This document shows positions 1 to 7,695 of a DNA stretch of 18,529 nt, piece after piece. The notes beneath the pieces are model-generated. The model had not been told where the DNA came from, did no database searches, and was given only the letters and a program-made list of their open reading frames with translations. The DNA lies in the NCBI GenBank assembly GCA_001689485.1, contig LUJQ01000046.1:1-18529 (forward strand), given 5' to 3'. The position numbers were made by a program, and so were the translations under genes. Source of the stretch: Bacteroidales bacterium M6 (GTDB lineage Bacteria > Bacteroidota > Bacteroidia > Bacteroidales > Muribaculaceae). Each line of letters begins with the position of its first letter. Within the stretch, counting starts at the first letter, position 1.

Positions 1-51
1 AAACTCTCAAAAATAACCGAAGTATTGTAGGTATTATCCGAAATACAAATT

Positions 52-1245
52 TTATGCCGGGGCAGTTTGCGATGCAAGCGCCTTGGCCAACTTGCCGAGC
101 GCCTTGAAAAGCTCGCAACGGGGGGTGGCGACGTTGACACGCATAAAGCCATGCCCCTGCGGCCCGAACATCTCACCATCGTTCAACGCAAGACCGGCAT
201 GGTTCACAACGAGGTCCACAAGCTCGTCGTGGGTAAGGCCGAGACCACGGAAATCCATCCACACCAGGAACGATGCCTCAGGTGTCACCATCCTGATTCC
301 GGGAAGATTGGTGTCGATATATTCCTGTACGGCCTTTATGTTGCCCTCAATATATTCCAACGCCTCCTTAAGCCACGGTTCACCGTTGGTATAGGCTGCC
401 TCCGCACCGATTGTCGACACAAAGGTAGTGGCATTGAATTCATTAACCTCAAGCCAATGGAAGAAGGGATTCCTGATTTCAGGATTCTTCACGATGCACC
501 ATGAACTTACCAGGCCGGGGATATTGAATGTCTTGGAGGGGGCGCCGAACGTAACCGCCACCGCCTCGGCATCCTCGCCACAGGCTGCAAACGGGAAGTG
601 TTCGCGACCGCCGAGCATAAGGTCGCCGTGGATTTCGTCCGACACCACAAGCACACCGTATTTACGGGCCAGGCGTCCTACCTCGGCCAAAGTCTCGCGG
701 CTCCACTGAATCCCGGCGGGATTGTGGGGGTTGCAGAGAATCATCATCTTCGGATGCTCGTTGGCAAAAATCCCCTCAAGCTCCGCGAGATTCATCTCAT
801 AACGCATATCCTCGGTCAGCACCAACGGGTTAGGAACCACTACGCGGCCATTGCCCTCGATGACGATTTTGAACGGGTGATAAACCGGTGGCTGGATAAC
901 CACTTTGTCACCCTTGCAGGTGAAAAAGTTGATGGCAAAAGCAATCCCTTTCACAACACCCGGCACATAGGTCAGTTCCTCGCGCCTTACTTCGAAATCA
1001 TGGCGCTTGCGCAACCAGCCGGTAATAGAACTCCAGTAGGTATCACCGGGACGCGAATACCCGTAAATCGGATGCGATATGCGGTCATGCAGGGCTTTGG
1101 TAATCTCAGGGCAAACCCTGAAATCCATGTCGGCAATCCACAACGGCGTAAGGTCATCCTTTCCGAACAACGCACGCAAATCGTCGATTTTCGTACAACC
1201 GCTACCATGGCGGTCAATCACTTCGTCAAAATCATACTTTTTCAT
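52..1245 (-). CDS. PatB/MalY-type PLP-dependent aminotransferase or cystathionine beta-lyase
   Basis: A 397-residue fold-type I PLP enzyme of the MalY/PatB branch. Members are cytosolic C-S lyases that cleave cystathionine or cysteine conjugates to pyruvate, ammonia and a thiol, or act as aminotransferases. Visible motifs are CNPHNPAG (171-178), SDEIHGDL (202-209), APSKTFNIPGL (235-245) with K238 as the PLP-binding lysine, and the C-terminal arginine region near RVNVATPR. Length is normal for the family. The frame is open to an upstream ATG at 1296, but I chose the ATG at 1245: homologues begin MKKYDF-like, and a -7 promoter box at 1275-1283 lies between the two ATGs, so the longer form would not be transcribed from it. 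purN ends 63 bases upstream on the same strand. The exact substrate cannot be read from the sequence. Confidence 0.88.
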   Translation of the reverse strand: MKKYDFDEVIDRHGSGCTKIDDLRALFGKDDLTPLWIADMDFRVCPEITKALHDRISHPIYGYSRPGDTYWSSITGWLRKRHDFEVRREELTYVPGVVKGIAFAINFFTCKGDKVVIQPPVYHPFKIVIEGNGRVVVPNPLVLTEDMRYEMNLAELEGIFANEHPKMMILCNPHNPAGIQWSRETLAEVGRLARKYGVLVVSDEIHGDLMLGGREHFPFAACGEDAEAVAVTFGAPSKTFNIPGLVSSWCIVKNPEIRNPFFHWLEVNEFNATTFVSTIGAEAAYTNGEPWLKEALEYIEGNIKAVQEYIDTNLPGIRMVTPEASFLVWMDFRGLGLTHDELVDLVVNHAGLALNDGEMFGPQGHGFMRVNVATPRCELFKALGKLAKALASQTAPA

Positions 1246-1274
1246 TGGCCTGATAAGATTCTTGGTTAAACTCT

Positions 1275-1283
1275 GCAAATATA
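1275..1283 (-). promoter_or_regulatory. Bacteroidetes -7 promoter box for the PatB/MalY-like gene
   Basis: The minus strand reads TATATTTGC, a full match to TAnnTTTGY. It lies about 30 bases upstream of the chosen ATG at 1245, giving a leader of roughly 20-25 bases. No clear -33 TTTG element was found. It suggests that this gene has its own transcript separate from purN. Confidence 0.6.
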
Positions 1284-1308
1284 CACATATTCCCAAAAAC
1301 GGCTGCCT

Positions 1309-1878
1309 TTATCCGAGAAGGTTTTCGGCGATTACCCGTGGGAAATGCTGCTGTTCGAGTATATGGATTTTGCGCTCGACGTCGGCTGGCGTATCGCCAG
1401 GCGATATAGGGGTGTGCGCCTGGAAAAGTATCCTGCCGTCATCGAACCTTTCATTCACCAGATGGATGGTGATGCCGGTCTCGGTTTCACCTGCGGCTAC
1501 CACGGCCTCGTGCACATGACGCCCGTACATCCCCTTGCCACCATATTTTGGCAGAAGCGACGGATGGATGTTGATGATTTTCCCGGCATAACGCCCTGTA
1601 AGGAATGCAGGAATCATAAGCAGGAAACCGGCCAACACTATGGCATCGACCGCATACCTTTCCAACACACCCAGCATCTCGGCCGGATTGTTGATTTCAT
1701 CACGCGACATAACCTCGGTTGCAACACCCAGGTCCCTGCTGCGTTGCAACACCCCCGCCTCACGGTTGTTGCACACCACAAGCACCACTTCCGCCCGGAC
1801 TTCGTTCTCACGGAAGTACCTGATTATGTTCTCGGCATTGGAGCCGTTGCCTGAGGCAAATATCGCAATCCGTTTCAT
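1309..1878 (-). CDS. purN: Phosphoribosylglycinamide formyltransferase PurN
   Basis: PurN transfers a formyl group from 10-formyltetrahydrofolate to GAR, the third step of IMP synthesis in the cytosol. The 189-residue protein is the usual length for single-domain PurN. It begins MKRIAIFASGNGSNAENII with the glycine-rich phosphate-binding turn (10-14). The catalytic triad is recognisable: N103 and H105 in INIHPSLLPKY, and an aspartate in the FDDGRIL segment (D146/D147; I align D147 with the E. coli catalytic Asp). The start at 1878 fits family N-termini. No -7 box was found in the 300 bases upstream, which it shares with the divergent thiamin operon. The neighbouring PatB/MalY gene has its own promoter, so the two need not form an operon. 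Confidence 0.95.
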   Translation of the reverse strand: MKRIAIFASGNGSNAENIIRYFRENEVRAEVVLVVCNNREAGVLQRSRDLGVATEVMSRDEINNPAEMLGVLERYAVDAIVLAGFLLMIPAFLTGRYAGKIINIHPSLLPKYGGKGMYGRHVHEAVVAAGETETGITIHLVNERFDDGRILFQAHTPISPGDTPADVERKIHILEQQHFPRVIAENLLG

Positions 1879-2038
1879 GCTTCAATCTGATTAATTCCAA
1901 CTATCCGGGGGCTTTCAACCGGCCATGGTTCAACATCCCCCTAAGCAATAATCCCGGCATTTTCTTCAATTTAAGGGAATGTCAGGACGACTTATCACTT
2001 TTACTGCACGAAGTTATAACTTTTATCGGGATTTTATA

Positions 2039-2047
2039 TAACTTTGC
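2039..2047 (+). promoter_or_regulatory. Bacteroidetes -7 promoter box for the thiamin operon
   Basis: TAACTTTGC matches TAnnTTTGY at every fixed position. Its 3' end lies about 10 bases before the TPP aptamer, so transcription would start near 2051-2053, just upstream of the P1 stem. No good -33 TTTG was seen at the usual distance. Position relative to the riboswitch is the main support. Confidence 0.7.
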
Positions 2048-2055
2048 GGTAACTG

Positions 2056-2136
2056 ACACAAGAGGGGTGCCCTGCAGGGGCTGAGATTACACCCTTGGAA
2101 CTTGAAGCGGGCAATGCCGCCGGAAGGACTTGATGT
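2056..2136 (+). promoter_or_regulatory. TPP riboswitch (THI element) controlling the thiamin operon
   Basis: The conserved THI-box pieces occur in order: GGGGTGCC (2064-2071), CTGAGA (2081-2086), ACCC (2091-2094), GAACTTGA (2098-2105), and a P5-type GCGG...CCGC hairpin with an AATGCCGC core (2107-2121). P1 can form between CAAG (2059-2062) and CTTG (2129-2132). Thiamin diphosphate binding would turn the operon off. The 55 bases between the aptamer and thiS contain a short CCCG/CGGG hairpin (2147-2158) without a T-tract, so a classical intrinsic terminator is not evident. Control of translation, or a terminator not visible to me, remains possible. Confidence 0.93.
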
Positions 2137-2190
2137 TTCCCCCATGCCCGGATTCGGGTCAAAGCTCCCCTCGCAACATTTTAATCGCTT

Positions 2191-2394
2191 ATGAAAGTGG
2201 AAATCAACCACCATGAGGTGGAGGTTGCCGACGGGTGCGCCACACTCGCGCAGCTACTTGAGAAGGAAGGGTTTACAGGAATCGGCCAGGCTGTGGCTGT
2301 CAATAATGAGGTAGTACCCAAAGCCCGATGGGTGGAATTTCCCGTGGCCGACGGGATGAAGATAACCGTTATACGTGCCGTTTGCGGCGGTTGA
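2191..2394 (+). CDS. thiS: Sulfur carrier protein ThiS
   Basis: A 67-residue ubiquitin-fold sulfur carrier. ThiF adenylates its C-terminal glycine, which then becomes a thiocarboxylate that donates sulfur to the thiazole ring made by ThiG. The diagnostic C-terminal Gly-Gly is present as the last two residues (66-67), and the segment around residue 57, MKITVIRAVCGG, is typical. This is the first gene after the riboswitch, and its stop is only four bases before the next start, so the two are probably translationally coupled. Length is normal. Confidence 0.95.
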   Translation: MKVEINHHEVEVADGCATLAQLLEKEGFTGIGQAVAVNNEVVPKARWVEFPVADGMKITVIRAVCGG

Positions 2395-2398
2395 AGCC

Positions 2399-3571
2399 AT
2401 GCATGTAATAGCTATAACGCCGCCATATTTTTATCCCGGCGAGGCCGATGCGATTGCCCAGGCGCTTTGTGAAAGAGGTTTTTGGCGTGTCCACATCCGC
2501 AAACCGGGAGCATCACCCGAAAGGATGAGGCAATTGCTGGAAGCCGTCCCGGCCGGACTGCGCCCCAGGCTGTCGGTTCACGACTGCTTCGGGCTTGCCC
2601 GGGAGCTGGGCATAGGCGGTGTGCATCTCAACAGCCGCAACCCTGTAGCACCCGACGGGTGGAATGGCATCACAAGCCGTTCACTCCATTCCGTCGACGA
2701 AATAGCCGGAATGTCCGATGATTATGCTTTCCTAAGCCCGGTTTTCCCAAGCATCTCCAAACCCGGCTATCACAGCGGAATCGACATCGAAAGCCTGCAA
2801 CCATATCTCAACGACCGAATCTTCGCCCTCGGCGGTGTAACAGCGGAAAAACTGCCCCTGATTGAAGCCTGCGGCTTCGGAGGGGCGGCAATGCTCGGGG
2901 CGGCATGGGGAACACGGATTGACCGTGACGCCTTCCTGCTGCAATTCATCACACATCCTACAACACGCCACGGCGTAGTGGCAGGGGCGCAGCAAGCAAT
3001 CGACGGGGGATGCCGATGGGTGCAGCTGCGCAACAAGGATGCCTCCCCCGGAACCCTGACAGAGGAAGCCCTCGCCATTGCGGAAATATGCCACAATGCA
3101 GGTGCCACCTTCATAATCGACGACCACGTGGAACTTGTGAACATTTCGGGAGCCGACGGCGTACATTTAGGGAAAAACGACATGCCGGTTGACGAGGCGC
3201 GGGAAATACTCGGCCCTGCAAAAATCATCGGGGCCACCGCCAACACATTTGCCGACATCGAGGCAGCCGCACGCCAAGGCGCCGATTACATAGGCTTAGG
3301 GCCGTTCCGTTTCACCACCACCAAAAAGAACCTCAGCCCTATGCTCGGACCGGAGGGGTATCGCGAAATCATGCAACGTTGCCGCCAGGCCGGAATCAAC
3401 CTGCCTGTTGTTGCAATCGGGGGCATAACGCAGGCCGACATCCCCACTATCATGGCCACGGGGGTAAACGGCATAGCCGCCAGCTCTTCGATTCTGTCAT
3501 CGGCCGACCCTTCCGCCACCACGGCAGCCCTCCTGGCCTCGATCCGGGACAGCCGGAACGACAGATCCTGA
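2399..3571 (+). CDS. thiE: Fused TenI-like domain and thiamin-phosphate synthase ThiE
   Basis: A 390-residue protein with two successive TIM-barrel domains of the ThiE/TenI superfamily. The C-terminal domain (about 183-385) is a canonical ThiE, which joins HMP diphosphate to thiazole phosphate. It shows QLRNKD (209-214), IIDDH (239-243), GADGVHLGKND (251-261), the GADYIGLGPFRFTTTKK phosphate region (294-310) and VVAIGGI (337-343). The N-terminal domain (1-182) keeps the fold signature (VHDC at 60-63, GIGGVHL at 71-77, ALGGV at 143-147) but lacks QLR.K and the GP.F.T.TK loop. It resembles TenI, which aromatises the thiazole, or a degenerate ThiE. The domains are separate genes in many Bacteroides as I recall. 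No start codon sits at the junction, so this is a true fusion. I chose the ATG at 2399 over the in-frame ATG at 2375, which overlaps thiS. Confidence 0.9.
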   Translation: MHVIAITPPYFYPGEADAIAQALCERGFWRVHIRKPGASPERMRQLLEAVPAGLRPRLSVHDCFGLARELGIGGVHLNSRNPVAPDGWNGITSRSLHSVDEIAGMSDDYAFLSPVFPSISKPGYHSGIDIESLQPYLNDRIFALGGVTAEKLPLIEACGFGGAAMLGAAWGTRIDRDAFLLQFITHPTTRHGVVAGAQQAIDGGCRWVQLRNKDASPGTLTEEALAIAEICHNAGATFIIDDHVELVNISGADGVHLGKNDMPVDEAREILGPAKIIGATANTFADIEAAARQGADYIGLGPFRFTTTKKNLSPMLGPEGYREIMQRCRQAGINLPVVAIGGITQADIPTIMATGVNGIAASSSILSSADPSATTAALLASIRDSRNDRS

Positions 3572-3598
3572 AGCCCCCATAGGCTTAACTTATCATTG

Positions 3599-3614
3599 AC
3601 AACTTAAAAACTTT
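3599..3614 (+). repeat. A-rich leader repeat, copy upstream of thiG
   Basis: ACAACTTAAAAACTTT occurs here, 9 bases before the thiG ATG, and again at 6257-6272, 4 bases before the methyltransferase ATG. Both copies sit where a Shine-Dalgarno sequence would be in other bacteria. A-rich sequence just upstream of the start is known to aid translation in Bacteroidetes. The identity of the two copies suggests a duplicated leader. Confidence 0.6.
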
Positions 3615-3623
3615 TCAATTTCA

Positions 3624-4391
3624 ATGTCATCTCTGATTATCGGAGGCCGCGAATTTACCTCGCGCCTCTTTGTGGGAACAGGCAAGTTCCGCAGCAACGA
3701 AATAATGTCGCAAGCCATCGAAGCCTCAGGGTCGCAGATGGTCACAGTGGCCATGAAACGCATCGACATGAGCAACCGCCAGGACGATATGCTGATGCAC
3801 GTTGTGCGCGAAGGCGTGCAACTGCTCCCCAACACATCGGGAGTACGTAATGCCGACGAAGCAGTGCTGGCCGCACAGCTCGCACGTGAAGCCTTCCAGA
3901 CCAACTTCATCAAACTCGAAATCCATCCCGACCCGCGCTACCTCCTTCCCGACCCGGTTGAAACCCTTCTGGCAACCGAACGTCTCGCCAACATGGGTTT
4001 CATCGTGTTACCCTACATCCAGGCAGACCCTGTGCTATGCAAGCGCCTTGAAGAGGTTGGCTCGGCGGCAGTGATGCCACTGGCTGCACCAATCGGGTCG
4101 AACAAAGGGCTGGTTACACGCGAACTCCTTAAAATAATCATCGGCCAAAGCCGCGTACCGGTAGTTGTCGATGCCGGGCTGGGCGCACCCTCGCATGCAG
4201 CCGAGGCGATGGAACTTGGCGCTGATGCCGTGCTGGTCAACACAGCAATCGCCGTCGCAGGCGACCCTGTGCGTATGGCGCGTGCATTTGCCGACGCCAC
4301 AGTGGCCGGCCGCGAAGCCTTCGAAGCCGGTCTCGGAGCGGTGTCAGACGCCGCCGAGGCTTCATCGCCGCTTACCTCGTTCCTCGCCTAA
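3624..4391 (+). CDS. thiG: Thiazole synthase ThiG
   Basis: ThiG condenses 1-deoxy-D-xylulose 5-phosphate, dehydroglycine and ThiS thiocarboxylate into thiazole phosphate in the cytosol. The 255-residue length is typical. It begins with a family-like IIGGREFTSRLFVGTGKF (5-22). The Schiff-base lysine is K97 in NFIKLEI, with E99 beside it. Other conserved parts are the MPLAAPIGSNKGL loop and the VVVDAGLGAPSHAAEAMELGADAVLVNTAIA phosphate-binding region. thiH follows after 11 bases with no thiC between them. In the Bacteroides arrangement I know, thiC lies between thiG and thiH. The start at 3624 follows the A-rich leader repeat. Confidence 0.96.
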   Translation: MSSLIIGGREFTSRLFVGTGKFRSNEIMSQAIEASGSQMVTVAMKRIDMSNRQDDMLMHVVREGVQLLPNTSGVRNADEAVLAAQLAREAFQTNFIKLEIHPDPRYLLPDPVETLLATERLANMGFIVLPYIQADPVLCKRLEEVGSAAVMPLAAPIGSNKGLVTRELLKIIIGQSRVPVVVDAGLGAPSHAAEAMELGADAVLVNTAIAVAGDPVRMARAFADATVAGREAFEAGLGAVSDAAEASSPLTSFLA

Positions 4392-4402
4392 AAAGAAACC
4401 AC

Positions 4403-5512
4403 ATGTTTTCAGAAGAATTAAAAAAATACAGCTGGGATGACACCACCCGTGAAATCCTTGCCATGACCACCGCCGACGTGGAGCGCGCGCTGGCAAAGGA
4501 GCGCCTTACCGACCGCGACTTCATGGCGCTGATTTCACCTGCCGCCGAGCCATACCTCGAAACAATGGCACGCCGCAGCCGGGCCATTACCGAACAGCGT
4601 TTCGGGAAAACAGTGTCGATTTTCATACCGCTCTACATCACCAACTCATGCACCAACTCGTGTGTTTACTGCGGGTTCAACCGGCATAACAAATTCCCGC
4701 GCGTAATCCTGACACCCGGACAAATCGAGGCGGAATGCAAGGCCATTAAGGCAATGGGGCCTTTCGAGAACCTGTTGATTGTGACAGGTGAAAACCCTGC
4801 CGTGGCCGGAACCGACTATATCGAGAAAGCCCTGCAGGTGTGCCGCCCGTATTTCAGCAACCTCACCATAGAGGTGATGCCATTGCCTGCAGAAGACTAC
4901 GAACGCCTCACCCATTCGGGGCTTAACGGCGTGATATGTTTCCAGGAAACCTACAACCGCGACCGTTACAAGGTATATCACCCTGCCGGGATGAAGTCGA
5001 AATTCGAATGGCGGTGCGACGGATTCGACCGCATGGGGCAGGCCGGTGTACACAAAATCGGAATGGGTGTGCTAATCGGGCTGGAAGACTGGCGCACCGA
5101 CGTCACCATGATGGCGCGTCACCTGGCATACCTGCGGAAAACATACTGGAAAACAAAATATTCGGTCAACTTCCCGCGAATGCGCCCCTCGGAATCAGGG
5201 TTCCAGCCCAACGTGGTGATGAGCGACCGCGAACTCGCACAGCTCACTTTCGCATTCCGAATATTCGACCCCGATGTGGATATTTCCTACTCCACCCGCG
5301 AAAACCACCAGTTCCGCAACAACATGGCCACCCTCGGCGTGACAACCATGAGCGCCGGTTCGAAAACCGATCCGGGCGGCTATGCCACCTACCCTTCGTC
5401 GCTCGAACAGTTCGCCATAAGCGACCCCACCGGCCCCCTCGAAGTGGCGGCCGACCTACGTGCACTCGGACGCGAACCGGTGTGGAAAGACTGGGACCGG
5501 ATTTTTGACTGA
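4403..5512 (+). CDS. thiH: 2-iminoacetate synthase ThiH (radical SAM tyrosine lyase)
   Basis: ThiH cleaves tyrosine with a 5'-deoxyadenosyl radical to give dehydroglycine (2-iminoacetate) for ThiG and p-cresol as by-product. It is oxygen-sensitive and takes the place of the oxidase ThiO in anaerobes. The radical-SAM motif CxxxCxxC is at C83, C87 and C90 (CTNSCVYCG). The C-terminal segment TMSAGSKTDPGGY is also typical of ThiH. The 369-residue length is normal. It sits 11 bases after thiG and 15 bases before thiF. Its presence supports an anaerobic lifestyle and means that thiazole synthesis here consumes tyrosine. Confidence 0.96.
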   Translation: MFSEELKKYSWDDTTREILAMTTADVERALAKERLTDRDFMALISPAAEPYLETMARRSRAITEQRFGKTVSIFIPLYITNSCTNSCVYCGFNRHNKFPRVILTPGQIEAECKAIKAMGPFENLLIVTGENPAVAGTDYIEKALQVCRPYFSNLTIEVMPLPAEDYERLTHSGLNGVICFQETYNRDRYKVYHPAGMKSKFEWRCDGFDRMGQAGVHKIGMGVLIGLEDWRTDVTMMARHLAYLRKTYWKTKYSVNFPRMRPSESGFQPNVVMSDRELAQLTFAFRIFDPDVDISYSTRENHQFRNNMATLGVTTMSAGSKTDPGGYATYPSSLEQFAISDPTGPLEVAADLRALGREPVWKDWDRIFD

Positions 5513-5527
5513 TTCACCACACAGGCC

Positions 5528-6217
5528 ATGAGATATTCCCGACAGACCATACTTGCCGAAATCGGTGAAAAAGGGCAAAATAAACTGCGTTCGTCATCAG
5601 TGCTGATAGTGGGGCTGGGCGGACTGGGCGCCCCTGCCGCAACCTACCTCGTAGGCGCCGGAGTGGGCCGCGTCGGCCTTGCAGACAACGACGTGGTAAG
5701 CCTGACCAATCTGCAACGGCAAACGCTCTACACCGAGAGCCAGATCGGAACCCCCAAAACAGAAGCCGCCCGCGAAAGGCTTTCGGCAATGAACTCCGAT
5801 GTGGTTTTCGACACATATCCCGAAGGGCTTACACCGCTTAACGCACATGAAATCATCAAACCCTATGACATAGTGGTTGACTGCTGCGACAACTTCGCAA
5901 CCCGCTATCTTATCGACGATACCTGCACCCTGTCAGGCAAACCGTGGGTGCATGGCTCAATCGGAGAATTTCACGGGCAGGTAAGCGTGTTTAACCATAG
6001 CCAAGGCCGACGGTACGCCGAACTATACCCCGACCGTGATGCCCTGTGCGCCCTGCCACGTGTAACGACAGGTGTGCTTGGTGCCGTGCCGGGGGTGATA
6101 GGGGCTATCGAAGCCTCCGAAGCCCTCAAAATACTTGCCGGGTTCGGAACCATCGCCGAGGGAACCCTCTTCACTATCGACCTGCTGACCCTCCGAACCA
6201 CCCTACTCACTTTCTGA
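5528..6217 (+). CDS. thiF: ThiF-type ThiS adenylyltransferase
   Basis: An E1-like enzyme that adenylates the ThiS C-terminus before sulfur transfer. Visible parts of the 229-residue protein are the N-terminal RYSRQ (2-6), the nucleotide-binding GLGGLG (29-34), LADND (51-55), NLQRQ (61-65), VVDCCDNFATRYLID (116-130) and the GAVPGVIGAIEASEALKIL segment (185-203). The two CxxC pairs that bind structural zinc in E. coli ThiF and MoeB are absent; the only cysteine near the usual crossover position is C174 in DALCALP. I believe this shortened, zinc-less form occurs in other Bacteroidales, but cannot check. The context next to thiS, thiG and thiH favours ThiF over MoeB. Confidence 0.9.
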   Translation: MRYSRQTILAEIGEKGQNKLRSSSVLIVGLGGLGAPAATYLVGAGVGRVGLADNDVVSLTNLQRQTLYTESQIGTPKTEAARERLSAMNSDVVFDTYPEGLTPLNAHEIIKPYDIVVDCCDNFATRYLIDDTCTLSGKPWVHGSIGEFHGQVSVFNHSQGRRYAELYPDRDALCALPRVTTGVLGAVPGVIGAIEASEALKILAGFGTIAEGTLFTIDLLTLRTTLLTF

Positions 6218-6256
6218 CCACCCGGCATATCACTTACAACTAACAACTTAAAACTA

Positions 6257-6272
6257 ACAACTTAAAAACTTT
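6257..6272 (+). repeat. A-rich leader repeat, copy upstream of the methyltransferase
   Basis: Second copy of the ACAACTTAAAAACTTT leader found before thiG. Here a partial copy precedes it (ACAACTTAAAAC from about 6243), making a short tandem. It lies in the 59-base gap between thiF and the methyltransferase, the widest gap between genes in the first part of the operon. Confidence 0.6.
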
Positions 6273-6276
6273 CCAC

Positions 6277-6975
6277 ATGGGAAAAGGCTTTGACGAATAT
6301 GCAGCCACCTACGACGCGTGGTTCCTTGATAATCCGAATGTTCTCGAATCAGAAGTACGCCTTGTGGCATCAACCCTGCGAAATGCCGGGCGGGTGCTGT
6401 CCGTAGGATGCGGTAGCGGCCTGTTTGAAAAAATAATGCGCGACGAATTCGGCATAACGGTTACCGACGGTGTAGAACCCTCCCCCGCAATGGCCGAAAT
6501 AGCCCGCAAGCGAGGCATGGACGTTACCGAGGCAACAGCCGAGGAATTCGACTATCCGGCCGGGGAGTACGACACCATCCTGTTCAACGGCTCCCCCAGC
6601 TATATAACCGACCTCGACACCGTGTTGTCAAAAGTATATGCCGCCCTCAAACCCGGAGGACGCGTCGTGCTGGTGGATGTGCCGAAAGAAAGCACCTACG
6701 GCTTGATGTACAACCTGGCGAAAGCCCTCGGCACCTGGGACCACCCGTTACTCGAAGGCGCATATCCCCCAAATCCCTACCCGATTGAATTCGTGAATGT
6801 TGCCAATTGGCGCACAACAGCCGAAAAAATCGCACTTCTCGAAAAAAACGGGTTCAGAAACATCGAATCGGCACAGACCCTGACAACACATCCCCTCTAT
6901 TCCGACCTGGCGGCGGAAGAGCCTGTACCCGGTCACGACCGGGGCGACTATGTGGCTTTGACCGCCATAAAATAA
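6277..6975 (+). CDS. Class I SAM-dependent methyltransferase of unknown substrate
   Basis: A 232-residue Rossmann-fold methyltransferase. SAM-binding motif I is VLSVGCGSGLFE (40-51). It is followed by a GVEPSPAMAEIARKRG stretch that supplies the acidic ribose-binding residue, a YDTILFNGS motif and LKPGGRVVLVDVP, the usual class I order. The N-terminus GFDEYAATYDAWF resembles small-molecule (UbiE/COQ5-like) methyltransferases. It lies in the thiamin operon between thiF and tenA, on the same strand, with no terminator or promoter seen between. No step of known thiamin synthesis or salvage needs a methyltransferase, so its role is open. It could act on a thiamin analogue, a damaged intermediate or p-cresol, or be an unrelated passenger. 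The start is supported by the A-rich leader. Confidence 0.85.
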   Translation: MGKGFDEYAATYDAWFLDNPNVLESEVRLVASTLRNAGRVLSVGCGSGLFEKIMRDEFGITVTDGVEPSPAMAEIARKRGMDVTEATAEEFDYPAGEYDTILFNGSPSYITDLDTVLSKVYAALKPGGRVVLVDVPKESTYGLMYNLAKALGTWDHPLLEGAYPPNPYPIEFVNVANWRTTAEKIALLEKNGFRNIESAQTLTTHPLYSDLAAEEPVPGHDRGDYVALTAIK

Positions 6976-7009
6976 TTCCCGGATTACATCCTCACAGAAA
7001 CATAGTGAC

Positions 7010-7654
7010 ATGGACACCAAATGGAGCCAGGAAGCATGGAACGCTTCTGAAAACATATATAACACCATCCTGCAACTCCCCTTCATCAAGGAACTTGCCG
7101 ACGGCACACTGCCTATGGAAAAGTTCCTGCACTATATCAGGCAGGACAACCTGTATCTCGATGACTACAGCCGCGTACTCGCCCACATAGCATCGCGCCT
7201 TGGCAACATCGACGATGTTGCAACATTCCTTGAGTTCGCAAGCGACGGTGTTGCCATGGAAAAGAGCCTGCATGCAATCTATGCGCATGAAGGCGGGGTG
7301 GTAAAAACACCCGCATGCCTTTTCTACACATCGCTTCTGAAGGCACAGGCTTATGAAAACGTGGCAGTGGAGGCAGCCGCCATCCTGCCCTGTTTCTGGA
7401 TTTACCAAAAGGTAGGCGAACACATCCTCTCGATAGCGAAAATGGAAGGCAACCCTTATGCCGACTGGATCAAAGCTTATTCCGACCCGGCTTTCGACAA
7501 AGCGACACGCCGGGCCATAGAGTTGTGCGACCGCCTTGCCGATGCAGCCGACGAAGCTACCCGCCGCCGCATGACCGACATATATGTGGCATGCTCACGC
7601 CTGGAATGGATGTTTTGGGATTCGGCCTACCGCCTCGGTTCCTGGCCGGTATAA
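7010..7654 (+). CDS. tenA: Aminopyrimidine aminohydrolase TenA (thiaminase II)
   Basis: TenA hydrolyses aminomethyl-pyrimidine, a breakdown product of thiamin, to HMP. It can also cleave thiamin at the methylene bridge. The 214-residue all-helical protein has the TenA_C-type active site: nucleophile C128 in AAILPCFWIYQKVG, acidic D46 in IRQDNLYLDDYSR, and a C-terminal acid E199 in SRLEWMFWDSAY, matching the known Asp/Cys/Glu set of Bacillus TenA. Placed before thiD (HMP kinase), it supplies HMP in an operon that lacks thiC. A pyrimidine-salvage job is therefore the natural reading. Gaps to its neighbours are about 35-40 bases. Confidence 0.93.
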   Translation: MDTKWSQEAWNASENIYNTILQLPFIKELADGTLPMEKFLHYIRQDNLYLDDYSRVLAHIASRLGNIDDVATFLEFASDGVAMEKSLHAIYAHEGGVVKTPACLFYTSLLKAQAYENVAVEAAAILPCFWIYQKVGEHILSIAKMEGNPYADWIKAYSDPAFDKATRRAIELCDRLADAADEATRRRMTDIYVACSRLEWMFWDSAYRLGSWPV

Positions 7655-7695
7655 ATCACCAGACAACCCGGATAACCACTTGCAAAAACATCAAT

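Noticed and set aside
598..1269. Plus-strand frame opposite the PatB/MalY gene
   Set aside because: The minus strand carries a complete PLP enzyme with motifs in order; the opposite frame has none.
1906..1943. G-run and C-run upstream of purN as a structured leader
   Set aside because: The segments between the runs do not pair; five G against five C alone is weak evidence.
2023..2214. Minus-strand frame of 63 codons across the TPP riboswitch
   Set aside because: The sequence is explained by the conserved aptamer on the plus strand, and the peptide resembles nothing.
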